A stretch of 64,000 nt of DNA from JAAOII01 sp965207945 (lineage in GTDB: Bacteria; Pseudomonadota; Gammaproteobacteria; CBDBNL01; JAAOII01), in contig OZ242303.1 of NCBI GenBank assembly GCA_965207945.1, forward strand, positions 1,116,001 through 1,180,000, read 5' to 3'. Below are positions 53,912 to 63,933 of this stretch, piece after piece. The notes beneath the pieces are model-generated. The model searched no databases. It was not told the DNA's origin and saw only the letters and a program-made list of their open reading frames with translations. Made by a program: the position numbers and the translations under genes. Every line of letters begins with the position of its first letter. Position 1 is the stretch's first letter.

Positions 53912-54757
53912 TTAGCTCATTGCAAGCTCATCAAATGTCTTGTGTAATCGCTGAAGCAAAGCCGCATCCTTATTACCAACCTCTTCCCCATCCACAAGCA
54001 CCGCATGGTTAATATCTCTCACGGTGCTAAGCACTAATATCTCATCCGCATCTTTCATTTCTTGAACATCAAATTTTTTGTCTATAAAAGAAATACCTTC
54101 TTTGTCGCATACTCGCTGCAATGCTGACATTGTAATGCTGGGAAGAATATACTCTTCCGCAGGATGCGCATAAACCTTGCCATCCTTAACTATAGCTATG
54201 CTTGATGCCGAGCATTCCAAAACTATTCCATCCTTTACTAACACAACTTCCTGCGCCTGTTGCTCCGCTGCGTTCTGTTTAGCAAGAACATTGCCAAGCA
54301 AGTTTACCGTCTTCAAGCTGCACCAATGCCAACGAGTGTCGTTGTGGGTGGTAAGTCGTATTCCTTGCTTATTGGCAGAAAGATCAGGGCAACGAGTTGC
54401 CATTATAAAAATTGTGGGAGAAATATCTCCTGATGGAAATTCATGAGAACGGGTTTGATAGGCGCCCCGGGTAATTTGCAGATAAATCAGCGCATCGCCT
54501 TGTGTCAAATCATTCTTTTCTAATAACTGCGCAATAGTAGTTGTTAGAATAGCAAAATCATTAAAAGGTAATGCCAATCCTTTTAAGCTATTCTTAAGAC
54601 GCTCAATATGTTCTTGATAAAAAATTATCTTGCCATCCGTACACTTGATAACTTCATAGACCCCGTCTCCAAACAAAAAACCTCTGTCAAGCGGGCTTAT
54701 ATGCGCCTCGCTAAGCGGGACAATTTTGCCATTGAGGAATACGATACTATCGCTCAT
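53912..54757 (-). CDS. Class IV aminotransferase (D-amino-acid aminotransferase/BCAT fold)
   Basis: A 281-residue PLP enzyme of fold type IV. It has FLNGKIVPLSEAHISPLDRG at the N-terminus, GDGVYEVIKC near 33, the pyridoxal lysine region LKTVNLLGNVLAKQNAAEQ near 144, and VLECSASSIAIVKDG near 176. It is closest in layout to D-alanine aminotransferase (Dat), which makes D-amino acids for peptidoglycan. The ATG at 54757 is preferred over one 87 nt upstream, because it gives the family N-terminus. Distinguishing Dat from branched-chain or ADC lyase activity needs more than sequence. Confidence 0.85.
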   Translation of the reverse strand: MSDSIVFLNGKIVPLSEAHISPLDRGFLFGDGVYEVIKCTDGKIIFYQEHIERLKNSLKGLALPFNDFAILTTTIAQLLEKNDLTQGDALIYLQITRGAYQTRSHEFPSGDISPTIFIMATRCPDLSANKQGIRLTTHNDTRWHWCSLKTVNLLGNVLAKQNAAEQQAQEVVLVKDGIVLECSASSIAIVKDGKVYAHPAEEYILPSITMSALQRVCDKEGISFIDKKFDVQEMKDADEILVLSTVRDINHAVLVDGEEVGNKDAALLQRLHKTFDELAMS

Positions 54758-54943
54758 TGTAAATACCTTTAAATTCCATAATAATACATTATATAGTAAA
54801 TTTTGCAATAATGTATCTGAGGCTATGCAATAAGTGCGTTGCAAGCATGGTTATGGTTTATCGCGAGGGTTATACATTTTGCGGGCGGAGCAAGGGGGGA
54901 AGAATAAAAGCCCTCCGCCCCTACAGACCTGCGTCGCGAGAAT

Positions 54944-57900
54944 CTAGGGAAAATTTGGAGTGCAGGTTAAAGTGGGATATTGTGTAGCGCTGCCAAGTTG
55001 CCAGGCACGATTAGCTGGAATTGCCAATGGAGAATTGCTATCGGTGGTATAGTCGCCACTATTTGTATCACACCAGATATTACCCCAAGCAGCATAAATG
55101 CCTGCAAAATTAGTTTGCCCTTGCAACTCATAAGTGGCTTTTGCCTCTCCATCACTTGTGGGGTTTGCTTCAAACCGAGTAGCTATGCCTATAGTGGTAT
55201 TATCCCAATAAGAGTTTATAAATGTAATATTATTTACATCATTGGTGAAAGGATTAAAATCATCAAGTTTAGCAATTAATCCCCCAGCAATCAGCCCCTC
55301 AGTAACCAGACCCCCAGCAATCATACCCCCCTTGCCATTCCTATCTCCACTCCCGTTTATCATAGTAACAGCCGCATAAGATGAGGAGACGTGAGCGCCT
55401 TCACCCCAAGCAGCTAATCCACCAATAGCCCCATCAGCGACTTTAAGTAAACTATTAACCACATAAGATGAAGTAATATTAGAAAATCTTACATCGCCAA
55501 CCAAACCTCCGACTGCATGGTCTCCTGCAATTGAATTCCCTTCCGCATAAGATAAGGCAATATTAGAATATTTTGCACTACCAGCTAAACCGCCCATTAC
55601 AATACTTCCCATCATTGAAACATTGCTTGCAAAAGATCGCGTTATCTTTCCATTTTTTCCATCGCCCAAAATTCCTCCTAAATAGGACTCGCCGCCCACT
55701 AAAATATCATCCGCATAAGATGATTCAACAACGAGATAATTAGAATAACCAATCAAACTCCCCACATTTTGAAATCCTAAAATCTTTGAGTTGCTCGCAG
55801 AAATATTTATCATAGCAACTCCGCCTGTGTAATTACCAAAAGTATAGCCCGCCAATAATCCAACTCCGTGTCCATAGGATGAAATACTGCCACCGTCAAA
55901 ATTAATATTACGAAAAACCGCAGGTGGACGAGCAGACGCGAATAAGCCAATCCCATAAGATTCTGCATAATCAGGTCTTTCCTCATAGTCCCAGTCCGAA
56001 TTGGCAATAGTCAAATTGCTAATAATCCAACCATTACCTTCAAAAATTAAATTGAATGACTGCGAACAAATTGCTTCGTCAACACAGGAACCAATCGGTT
56101 GCCAATCATAACCGTCCAAGGATATATCCGCAACCAACTCATATCCTTGACAAGCAGACGTATTAATAGCATCAGTGTTAACATCATTAATAGCAGTGGT
56201 CGCGCCACAACCACGTCTTCCACTAAGCACATTTACTAAATTACTAACAGAATTATCTGAACCTACATCCTCAAAATCATTGTGGATTTGTTCTAATTCA
56301 TTGGCAGTCCCAATCTCAATTAGTCCGTTACCATCATCATCTTCATCTTCATCAAAATCACGACAGCCGTCCCCATCCTCATCGGATAATTCATTGGAGT
56401 TCCAATTAACCGCAACATTCAATCTGTCTATATTGCAAGCATCAGCGCTATCAATTATTCCATCACCATCTTCATCAGAATCAAGCAAATTAATTTCTCC
56501 GTCCCCATCTGAATCTAAATAATAAAATAAATATCTTGGAATGCCTGGGCGCACAACTACCGAAAACTTAAAGTCATAACTCGCTTCACCATCAAGCAAC
56601 GCGCGTATTTCTAAATTATGGGTGCCTATATCATATACACTGGCATCTCTTGCCATACTAATAAGTCCGCTACGCTCATCAATAACAAATAAATCATTAG
56701 TGCTGCGCTCACCAAATTGATTAACTGATTGACTCGCTATAAGATAACTAAACGGCTGATAACTTGAGAACCGTGAAAACTGATTATATGCGACAATAAT
56801 TTTGCCAACATCTGTCCCCGCAACTCCTTCTGACAAGTAAAGCGCTGTTGAGCATTCTCCTCTGAACAGCGACTCACTATTATAGGAGCGGTTTTCAGCA
56901 AGAATAGATATATTGCCAGTTCGTCTTTCGCCGACACATGCAGCACTCGGTAAAATATTACTACCGTTCGCATCACGGGCTACAAGTTGCGGGTAATCTT
57001 CAGCATGTTCAAGATCCCAACCAACAACATTACCGCCCTCAACAGCAACATGTTCCCAACTGGAAGATGGAAACACATCAGCACAATCTAAAGATTTTGC
57101 GCTACCCCTTAACCGCTTGCCGTTTAGTCCGCATCCTTTTAATTGCTTACTAAATAGCCCTCGTCTAAATGGCAGGGCAGCGCTATAATTCCGTTTGCTT
57201 GTTCGCTTATCCCAATATGAAGTTGAAGAAATAACATGAATACTACGTCCAACTAATCCTCCAGTAGTTTCTATTCTTATGGGCTTACCGCGCCCACGAG
57301 CATTAGATCTTTTTCTAATCTTCACCTCTCCTACAGAATATGTTGCATGAATATCTTGGCGAGAATTATACAACCCAATCAAACCGCCAACATTCTCTGC
57401 ACCAGTTACATTGCCACTTGAAAAAGAACGGGCAACATATCCTTTAGCAGAACCTACTAATCCTCCTATAGATAATTCACCTTCAACATTGCCAGTAGAG
57501 TATGATGCCGTTATGCTACCTTTACTATTACCAGCCAAGCCACCAACTTCTTGTGATGCTACAACTTCGGCGCTGCCATAAGAGCTTAATATACTGCCTC
57601 TATTTTCCCCCGCTAAGCCACCGACTTGAGTAGAAGCCACAACCTGCCCTACAGCATAAGAGGATGTGATAGATGCATCTTTGTAATTTACGCCAACTAA
57701 ACCTCCTGTTTTATCAGAACCAACAACATAGTTAGCAGCATGAGAACCGGTGATTTCTTGAAAGTTAGCTCCAACCAAACCGCCAACATCCTCAGCACCG
57801 CTAACCATACCAGAAGCATAAGAATTAATTATCTCTCCTAAATTAACACCTGTCAAACCGCCAACATCATTGCCGCCTGCAACCATGCCGTTAACAAAAG

Positions 57901-58756
57901 AATTATCTATCCTGCCTTGATTATTTGCAACCAAGCCACCTATCTCGCTGCCATTCTCAGCGCTGATATTAAGTAAGGTTAGACCAATAGATGTAATTGA
58001 GGCGCCTGGCGCTAAGGCACCAAATAGAGCAATGCCACTCTTACGCGGATAGCTCATAACCAACCCTGTAATCAAAAAAGAATTGCCGTTAAAATTTCCT
58101 GTAAAAGGTTGTGTAGTATTACTCTCGCATAAGTGCCTCTCTGCTTCCTCTCTCCCTGCACCTAACCCACAAGAACCAATAGGAATAAAGCCAATATAGA
58201 AATCTGGCAAGGGTTGATTACTCGCATCAAGCAAATCATCAGCAGTGCTGCTTGGTAAACGTAGCCATTTAGCGCTGATAGACGCATCTAAATCATTACT
58301 TAATGCATAAGATTTACTGAGTTGCTCCTCCCAACTCTCTCCATAAAGCCAGTTATTGGAAGTATATAGTGACTTATTAAGCGCAATGCCCTGATGGTCA
58401 AAACCAGCCAATGCCTGCAGCTGATAAATATTACGAATCATATAAGGATTTGCTTCGCTGCCGCTACCACTGGCGACTAAATTAGAATCACCATAAGCAA
58501 AGTCATAAGCATTGATAACCCCATCTCCATCCGAATCAATTACTATGCTATCGGCAACGTAAGCCAATGAATCAACAGTTCCTGGAGAACGTTCTTCAGT
58601 GCCGCTAACTTTGTTGTTTTCACTGTTTCCGCTACAACCAACTAATAGCATCGCAAAAGAATATATTAAACCTATAGCTATTCTTGAAAATAGCCGATTG
58701 TTGATAAGCGTGCTTTTAAGCCCACTTTTATGAACCCCTCCTTTATGAACCCCCAT
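54944..58756 (-). CDS. Giant GLUG-repeat surface lipoprotein, copy 2
   Basis: A 1270-residue exported lipoprotein with lipobox LLVGC and lipidated cysteine at residue 41. Domains: a calcium-binding-type DSDGDGVINAYDFAYGD near 74, the segment NPYMIRNIYQLQALAGF shared with copy 1, and a block of about ten GLUG repeats (GGLVGANFQEI, GGLAGENRGSIL, GGLVGSAKGYV) at about 260-460. A region near 600-740 follows, then three thrombospondin-3-like acidic repeats (DSDGDGEINLLDSDEDGDG) near 752-790 and a second GLUG block to the end. The first 12 residues (MGVHKGGVHKSG) come from a 15-bp repeat. The gene is monocistronic and divergent from the 952-residue protein gene. An adhesive role is inferred. Confidence 0.85.
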   Translation of the reverse strand: MGVHKGGVHKSGLKSTLINNRLFSRIAIGLIYSFAMLLVGCSGNSENNKVSGTEERSPGTVDSLAYVADSIVIDSDGDGVINAYDFAYGDSNLVASGSGSEANPYMIRNIYQLQALAGFDHQGIALNKSLYTSNNWLYGESWEEQLSKSYALSNDLDASISAKWLRLPSSTADDLLDASNQPLPDFYIGFIPIGSCGLGAGREEAERHLCESNTTQPFTGNFNGNSFLITGLVMSYPRKSGIALFGALAPGASITSIGLTLLNISAENGSEIGGLVANNQGRIDNSFVNGMVAGGNDVGGLTGVNLGEIINSYASGMVSGAEDVGGLVGANFQEITGSHAANYVVGSDKTGGLVGVNYKDASITSSYAVGQVVASTQVGGLAGENRGSILSSYGSAEVVASQEVGGLAGNSKGSITASYSTGNVEGELSIGGLVGSAKGYVARSFSSGNVTGAENVGGLIGLYNSRQDIHATYSVGEVKIRKRSNARGRGKPIRIETTGGLVGRSIHVISSTSYWDKRTSKRNYSAALPFRRGLFSKQLKGCGLNGKRLRGSAKSLDCADVFPSSSWEHVAVEGGNVVGWDLEHAEDYPQLVARDANGSNILPSAACVGERRTGNISILAENRSYNSESLFRGECSTALYLSEGVAGTDVGKIIVAYNQFSRFSSYQPFSYLIASQSVNQFGERSTNDLFVIDERSGLISMARDASVYDIGTHNLEIRALLDGEASYDFKFSVVVRPGIPRYLFYYLDSDGDGEINLLDSDEDGDGIIDSADACNIDRLNVAVNWNSNELSDEDGDGCRDFDEDEDDDGNGLIEIGTANELEQIHNDFEDVGSDNSVSNLVNVLSGRRGCGATTAINDVNTDAINTSACQGYELVADISLDGYDWQPIGSCVDEAICSQSFNLIFEGNGWIISNLTIANSDWDYEERPDYAESYGIGLFASARPPAVFRNINFDGGSISSYGHGVGLLAGYTFGNYTGGVAMINISASNSKILGFQNVGSLIGYSNYLVVESSYADDILVGGESYLGGILGDGKNGKITRSFASNVSMMGSIVMGGLAGSAKYSNIALSYAEGNSIAGDHAVGGLVGDVRFSNITSSYVVNSLLKVADGAIGGLAAWGEGAHVSSSYAAVTMINGSGDRNGKGGMIAGGLVTEGLIAGGLIAKLDDFNPFTNDVNNITFINSYWDNTTIGIATRFEANPTSDGEAKATYELQGQTNFAGIYAAWGNIWCDTNSGDYTTDSNSPLAIPANRAWQLGSATQYPTLTCTPNFP

Positions 58757-58757
58757 T
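58723..58757. repeat. 15-bp tandem repeat at the start of lipoprotein copy 2
   Basis: TTTATGAACCCCTCC-type units occur about two and a half times over the start codon and encode Gly-Val-His-Lys repeats before the signal peptide. The natural start may be further inside the gene, since signal peptides seldom carry such an extension. Confidence 0.8.
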
Positions 58758-58854
58758 ATGTAATATTAACTCCCCTAATTAATTAAACTTATCCCTATTA
58801 TAACACAAAACTCTCAATTTACAACTTGTTTATAAATCCATTTATAAAGCATAG

Positions 58855-58867
58855 TATAATTCTATAA
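58855..58867 (+). promoter_or_regulatory. Perfect -10 box before the 952-residue gene, leaderless spacing
   Basis: TATAAT at 58855-58860 is followed by 7 nt and the ATG at 58868. No -35 box is evident at 16-18 nt. The same 110-bp gap serves the divergent lipoprotein gene. Confidence 0.45.
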
Positions 58868-61726
58868 ATGGATATTCAGTTTAAAAGCTTAGTCAATACT
58901 TTCATGGGAATTACTCCTGACCCTTTATTTTTATTGATGGCGGCGGGTTTTCTTGGGGTGATAATGGCGTTTCTAATACCGGTTAGTATTGAAATCATAT
59001 CTAAAGTATCTGCCAAATATAATTCAGATGTCATAGTTCGCTTATTTCAGAATAATATCATAAGCAAATTCTTCCCTTATTTTGTTCTAATGAATATCGC
59101 GGCAATGTTAGTGGTGCGTTTTTTTTATGGCGGAGAGTTCTACGACTCACAATTAGGCAAAGTCATAATGTGGCTGCTCTTAATATTTTCTGTTATCATA
59201 ACCGCTCTGATTGGTTACCTCATCTACAGAATGGAAAAGATAATCAGCGATGACTCGGTTCCTCTTAATATGTTAATTCATCAGGTGGAGAAGTCGTTAA
59301 AATACAGAGCAAATTTAAAAAAGAAAAGAGTCATAACTCAATCCATAGAAGGAATTGGTGACATACTCTTTTATCAAACGCGAAGGCAGAATAATGTCCT
59401 AGTTACAAAAGGATTACAAACACTTGAAGATACCATTACCCGCCTATTGCAACTTAAAAATAATAACCCCGATAAATTTTCTCAGCTAGTTTATAGCGAA
59501 GAGTTTGTTAACTATAGCGCCGAAAATGCCAGTCAGCCCGAAGCAATTGCTTTATTTTGTTTAGCTAACCCCGATGAGCATCTGGCAGGAATTTCCTACC
59601 CGCTTAATCAGATTGAACGCGCCTATCTATCTGCTGTTAGCAATAACAATCGCCAAATTGCTTACACTGCCCTAAAGCATATAACCAAAATAATGCACCA
59701 AACAGCAACTTCCCCCGATAACGACATAATATTAGAATTATTTGTAAAGAAGCTAAGCAACTGCATTCAAACCGCAATACAAAAAAATGACGGCAGCTCC
59801 AGCATGGCTGCCAGTTGGTTTATAGAAAGCGTATTCAAAGAGCCACATAGTGGCAACGGGTCTTTTCATATTCCTTATCTGGACATATATGACCGCTATT
59901 TCTTAAAAAATATGCAATATATCATTAATGAAGACAAGGATGATAATTTCAGAGAAGTAATCACATATATGGCAAAACATTTTGATTATCCCGATTATCA
60001 AAGGGAGAAGCTATGGGGCTATCATTATCTATTGCGTGCCGCAGATTTTGAAAAATACTTAGTTATTAATCGCGAACACCGAGTGCAACGTAAAGTCCGC
60101 ACTCTCATTGAAGCAGAAAACCAGATGTATACTACAGCACAGCTTAAGTCCTGGCTGGAATACTTTGATAACCTTAAAAAGATTATCACACCGCATCTAC
60201 AAGATAGCACTAGCAAGAAAAAGGCAAGTGAGCTGGAAGAAATAATCAGAGATAATGCCATTAAACATCTCAAATATACTCGCCTCATACGACTCACTTA
60301 TGCAATCAGCACGCTGTGTGAGATAAAAGATAACCACTCCTATATAAGATATATGTGGGAAACAGTCCAAGAGAATATTGGCGAGGAGACAGGCCTAACC
60401 ATGATACCTCAAACTCTTCAAGCTGTTATGAATGATTATCTTATTTTCCACGATATAAGCGAAAGGCACAGAGTTCCGCGCAACAACTACAGACGCTATA
60501 TCTGTATGTTAATATCACACCTTATGAACTCCTCAGCAAGAAAGAGTTTTTATCTGCCACAGATGTACCCTGAATATTTACAAAACTGGGTAGATGGAAT
60601 CGCAGGATTAATCACAACTGTAGAGAGCATAGAAATAAGCGCTGAAGAGGAATCTATCCGAACTGGCAAGAAAAGAGATAAAAAAGAAATTAGCGCCACC
60701 AAAGAATCTTATGATTTTCTTAACACAGTCCAAGGCAATATCAACAAATTGATGGCAAGTACGCAGCGGCGAGCAACTCTGAGTCCCCAAATTAAAGAAA
60801 ACTTTCAAAAATCTTTCTTGGAAAGTTTTAACTCACGCCGAGTAATAAAAGATATATTTGATAAATACTTAGGATTATACGAAAACCAAACTCGTACTAA
60901 GTATAAAAAATTATCTCATCGCCCTTGGGGCATTACTGAGCTAGTGACCAAGTCCACATTAATAGAACAACAAGATAGCAGCAAAAGAAGCGGCTATCAG
61001 TATGGGCAGTCACTGGCGGATACGGAAAATATGACTCTATTTGATAATATAATGAAACACTGTAAACTGCGGCGTCAACATAGATTTGAACAAGTTCTTC
61101 GCGGAGCAGGAGAACCCCAAGACCTCATTATTATCAGTTCTTATGCAGGAGTAGATAAATTTCTTAATCAGCAGGATAGGTTTCATGCTGCCAGATATAT
61201 TCCAAGTGAAATCCAAGCAACGGCTACCCCTAAAGGAAATGTTGCGGACGTTAAACATCCCAAACATGAAGGAGAAGACCTATCTCGGATTAGTGGCTTT
61301 CTCGGATATTATGATATAGGCAAGTTCCCAATCCCAGTATTTAATTTTTATTATCGTGGCAGTGACAATTATCTTTTGGTGCTGCATAAAAAACACATCG
61401 GCAAGCTGGTACAGATGCCTTTGGCGGAGAGCCCAACTAAAGAAAAGAGAACTATAAAATTAACCGCAGGAATAATGAAATTTAGTTTAGACGAGCTGTC
61501 CAAAAGCCGCAAATTAATGAAAGGATATATAGATAACTCTCCCCCATGGCTTAAAAATATTGGAGATGCCGAGCAACAAAAAGAATACCTGATGGAGAGG
61601 GTACTTATAACTGCACTGGAAAACCTAACATTTATAAAGCCAGACAAATCTCCATTTATTGGTTATAAAATTAGTGTCATAGAGAACAACGAATTCCAAG
61701 ATGCCCCAGTGGACGGACTAGTGTAG
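58868..61726 (+). CDS. Large membrane-anchored protein of unknown family
   Basis: A 952-residue protein I cannot place. Three hydrophobic helices occur in the first 125 residues (LFLLMAAGFLGVIMAFLIPV near 20, FFPYFVLMNIAAMLVVRFFY near 72, VIMWLLLIFSVIITALIGYL near 100). The rest, about 830 residues, is hydrophilic, helix-rich and lysine/glutamine-rich, with no repeats or recognised catalytic motif. The topology suggests an N-terminal membrane anchor and a large cytoplasmic helical domain. Codon use and base composition look like its neighbours, so recent transfer is not indicated. It is flanked by the GLUG lipoprotein (divergent) and sat (convergent), with a leaderless-type promoter of its own. 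Confidence 0.9.
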   Translation: MDIQFKSLVNTFMGITPDPLFLLMAAGFLGVIMAFLIPVSIEIISKVSAKYNSDVIVRLFQNNIISKFFPYFVLMNIAAMLVVRFFYGGEFYDSQLGKVIMWLLLIFSVIITALIGYLIYRMEKIISDDSVPLNMLIHQVEKSLKYRANLKKKRVITQSIEGIGDILFYQTRRQNNVLVTKGLQTLEDTITRLLQLKNNNPDKFSQLVYSEEFVNYSAENASQPEAIALFCLANPDEHLAGISYPLNQIERAYLSAVSNNNRQIAYTALKHITKIMHQTATSPDNDIILELFVKKLSNCIQTAIQKNDGSSSMAASWFIESVFKEPHSGNGSFHIPYLDIYDRYFLKNMQYIINEDKDDNFREVITYMAKHFDYPDYQREKLWGYHYLLRAADFEKYLVINREHRVQRKVRTLIEAENQMYTTAQLKSWLEYFDNLKKIITPHLQDSTSKKKASELEEIIRDNAIKHLKYTRLIRLTYAISTLCEIKDNHSYIRYMWETVQENIGEETGLTMIPQTLQAVMNDYLIFHDISERHRVPRNNYRRYICMLISHLMNSSARKSFYLPQMYPEYLQNWVDGIAGLITTVESIEISAEEESIRTGKKRDKKEISATKESYDFLNTVQGNINKLMASTQRRATLSPQIKENFQKSFLESFNSRRVIKDIFDKYLGLYENQTRTKYKKLSHRPWGITELVTKSTLIEQQDSSKRSGYQYGQSLADTENMTLFDNIMKHCKLRRQHRFEQVLRGAGEPQDLIIISSYAGVDKFLNQQDRFHAARYIPSEIQATATPKGNVADVKHPKHEGEDLSRISGFLGYYDIGKFPIPVFNFYYRGSDNYLLVLHKKHIGKLVQMPLAESPTKEKRTIKLTAGIMKFSLDELSKSRKLMKGYIDNSPPWLKNIGDAEQQKEYLMERVLITALENLTFIKPDKSPFIGYKISVIENNEFQDAPVDGLV

Positions 61727-61777
61727 TTGTTAGAAGCGCTCATTACACTTATATAAGCATAATAGCTGAGTGATGAA

Positions 61778-62980
61778 CTACGTTTGATAATATTCCTCTA
61801 ATACTTTCAATACCTCAGGGCGGCTAAAATGAGGAGGCACATCCTCTCCCTCACTTAATATCCTTCTTAACTCGGTGCCAGACAACATCAAACGATGCTT
61901 GCTATCATGCGGACAGGTGCGGGTTGATGCCATACCCTCACATTTATTACACCAAAATGTCCAATCCATTTTAAGTGCCTGTATTTGCAGAGCATCTTGA
62001 GGAATCTCATCAAAAATATCCTGCGCATCAAAAGCTCCATAGTAGCTGCAAACTCCTGCGTGGTCGCGTCCAACTATCAATTGTGAGCAGCCATAATTCT
62101 GTCTAAACAAAGCATGCAACAATGCTTCACGCGGACCAGCATAGCGCATATCTAATGGATAGCCACAATTCATAATGCTATCCTTAACATAATAATTCTC
62201 TATCAAAGCATCAATTGCTTTAATTCTAATTTCTGCTGGCACGTCTCCTTTTTTAAGATTGCCAAGTAATGAATGTATCAACACCCCATCAGACGTCTCT
62301 AAAGCAATTTTCACCAAATGCTCATGAGCCCGATGCATCGGGTTTCGAGTTTGAAAAGCGGTAACCTTGCTCCATCCTTTGGTTACAAATTGCTCCCTGG
62401 TCTCACTTGGAGTTAAATATACATCGGGAAATTTATCTGCCAAATCGCCTTTGGTGAACACCTTAACTGCCCCTGCTAAATATATATCTCCATGCTGGCA
62501 AAGATTAGCAACTCCAGGGTGCTCCTTATCCTCAGTAGAAAATACATTCTTTGCCTCAAAGGATTTATCCGCAGGATACTTCTCTTCAAGTTTCATTACG
62601 CCCAACACATTTCCTGTCTGCCCACACAGCTGGACATCCTCTCCTATCCTTAGTTGTTGCGCTTTATCGTTATTGATTGCCAGGGTAATAGGAATAGGCC
62701 AAAACATCCCATCAGCAGTTTGCATGTCGCGACATACTCCTTGCCAATCTTCATAGCCCATAAAGCCGTTAAGTGGAGAAAATCCTCCAATACCCATCAT
62801 CAGCAAATCGCCAACTTCACGCGGGCTTAGAATAATTTGCGCTAAATCCTTCCTGTGTTGCCATTCCTCCGTCTCTTCTAACGAGGCAAGCAGCGGGTTG
62901 AGTTCTCCATGATAAGGAGAAATAAGCGTCCCTTTATTTGCATCTGCATCTGCATCTGCAGAAAATTTCGTTTGTTGCAT
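61778..62980 (-). CDS. sat: Sulfate adenylyltransferase (ATP sulfurylase)
   Basis: A 400-residue monomer-type ATP sulfurylase that activates sulfate to adenosine 5'-phosphosulfate, or the reverse in sulfur oxidisers. It has AFQTRNPMHRAHE near residue 208, the GRDHAGVCSYYGAFD segment near 303 and a zinc-ribbon FWCNKCEGMASTRTCPHD near 336, typical of bacterial and archaeal Sat. It is not the CysDN type. No APS kinase domain or apr genes are present, so direction cannot be told. The N-terminus carries an ADADADA run from a GCATCT repeat and is followed by the true domain from about residue 20. Confidence 0.94.
   Translation of the reverse strand: MQQTKFSADADADANKGTLISPYHGELNPLLASLEETEEWQHRKDLAQIILSPREVGDLLMMGIGGFSPLNGFMGYEDWQGVCRDMQTADGMFWPIPITLAINNDKAQQLRIGEDVQLCGQTGNVLGVMKLEEKYPADKSFEAKNVFSTEDKEHPGVANLCQHGDIYLAGAVKVFTKGDLADKFPDVYLTPSETREQFVTKGWSKVTAFQTRNPMHRAHEHLVKIALETSDGVLIHSLLGNLKKGDVPAEIRIKAIDALIENYYVKDSIMNCGYPLDMRYAGPREALLHALFRQNYGCSQLIVGRDHAGVCSYYGAFDAQDIFDEIPQDALQIQALKMDWTFWCNKCEGMASTRTCPHDSKHRLMLSGTELRRILSEGEDVPPHFSRPEVLKVLEEYYQT
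62940..62960. repeat. 6-bp in-frame repeat at the sat start
   Basis: GCATCT is repeated three and a half times in the first codons of sat and encodes alternating Ala-Asp. Copy-number change would only alter the length of the disordered N-terminus. Confidence 0.8.
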
Positions 62981-63037
62981 ATCTTAATTATAAATAGAAA
63001 GTCATAAAAATAGTTATAAGGTTCAACTAACGCATAG

Positions 63038-63051
63038 TAAAATAGTATCCA
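63038..63051 (+). promoter_or_regulatory. -10 box before the third EamA gene, near-leaderless
   Basis: TAAAAT at 63038-63043 is followed by 8 nt and the ATG at 63052. A ribosome binding site is not visible. Confidence 0.4.
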
Positions 63052-63933
63052 ATGACTAAAGAAATAAAAGCCCTATTATTAGGCCTGCTAGCGATAACAT
63101 GTTTTGCCCTCACTCTCCCATTCACCAGCCATGCGGTTAAGTTATTAGATCCCATCTTTATTAGTGGCGCCCGTGTCGTTATTGCCGCAGCAATCTCCAT
63201 TGTAATTTTAATCATTGCGCGGCAAAAATTTCCAGCACGACGTCATATAAAGTATCTCTTTATTGGCGGTTTCTGTGTAACAGTGGCTTTTCCTTTGTTA
63301 ATCGCGATTGCTATGCAGGACTTACCCGCATCTCATGGCGGAGTTGTTCTTGGCACCCTGCCCTTAGCAACTATGATGGCTGGCAGATTGCTTACTAACG
63401 AAAGACCCTCTATTGCCTTCTGGCTGACAGCGATATTCGGCAGCTTATTGGTAGTGGTTTACTCTTTACTACAAGGTAGCGGAGAACTTCACTTAGCAGA
63501 TTTAGCCCTAATAATTGCCGTAATAGGGTTAGCGCTTGGCTATGCTTTGGGGGCGGTTGTATCCAAAGAGATTAATGGTTCTTATGTAATATGTTGGATG
63601 ATTATTTTTTCTTTGCCCTGGGGGCTGCCAATGACGTTCATGTACATACCCCCCAACTTGCTTGATATTCCTTTAGCTACATGGGGTTCGGTTGCCTATC
63701 TGGCTTGCTTTAGCCAGCTTTTCTCCTTTTTCTTTTGGTATAACAGTTTGGCGATGGGAGGCATATCGCGTATCAGTCAGCTGCAATTATTACAACCATT
63801 CATTACCATTGGCGTCGCTATTCCTTTGTTGAATGAATACCCCGATGGGCTCACCATAGTGTTTGCGTTGGCGGTAGTGTTAACAGTTGCGATAAACCGT
63901 TACACCAATGTCAGTCAGTCGGTGACCAATTAA
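63052..63933 (+). CDS. EamA-family (DMT) transporter, copy 3
   Basis: A 293-residue inner-membrane protein with two EamA domains and about ten helices. It starts LLLGLLAITCFALTLPFTSHA near residue 6 and ends with ISQLQLLQPFITIGVAIPLLNEY. It is only distantly related to the two copies near 51-54 kb and probably handles a different metabolite. It is divergent from sat across a 71-bp gap. Nothing further is recognised between 63934 and the window end. Confidence 0.85.
   Translation: MTKEIKALLLGLLAITCFALTLPFTSHAVKLLDPIFISGARVVIAAAISIVILIIARQKFPARRHIKYLFIGGFCVTVAFPLLIAIAMQDLPASHGGVVLGTLPLATMMAGRLLTNERPSIAFWLTAIFGSLLVVVYSLLQGSGELHLADLALIIAVIGLALGYALGAVVSKEINGSYVICWMIIFSLPWGLPMTFMYIPPNLLDIPLATWGSVAYLACFSQLFSFFFWYNSLAMGGISRISQLQLLQPFITIGVAIPLLNEYPDGLTIVFALAVVLTVAINRYTNVSQSVTN

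Noticed and set aside
56175..56522. Serine-rich 115-codon plus-strand frame inside the second lipoprotein gene
   Set aside because: It is the antisense of the aspartate-rich calcium repeats (GAT/GAC reads as ATC/GTC and TCA/TCC) and has no independent support.
58868..61726. Assignment of the 952-residue protein to DUF2254 or a sensor kinase
   Set aside because: Helix number, length and motifs do not match; there is no histidine-kinase H, N or G box.
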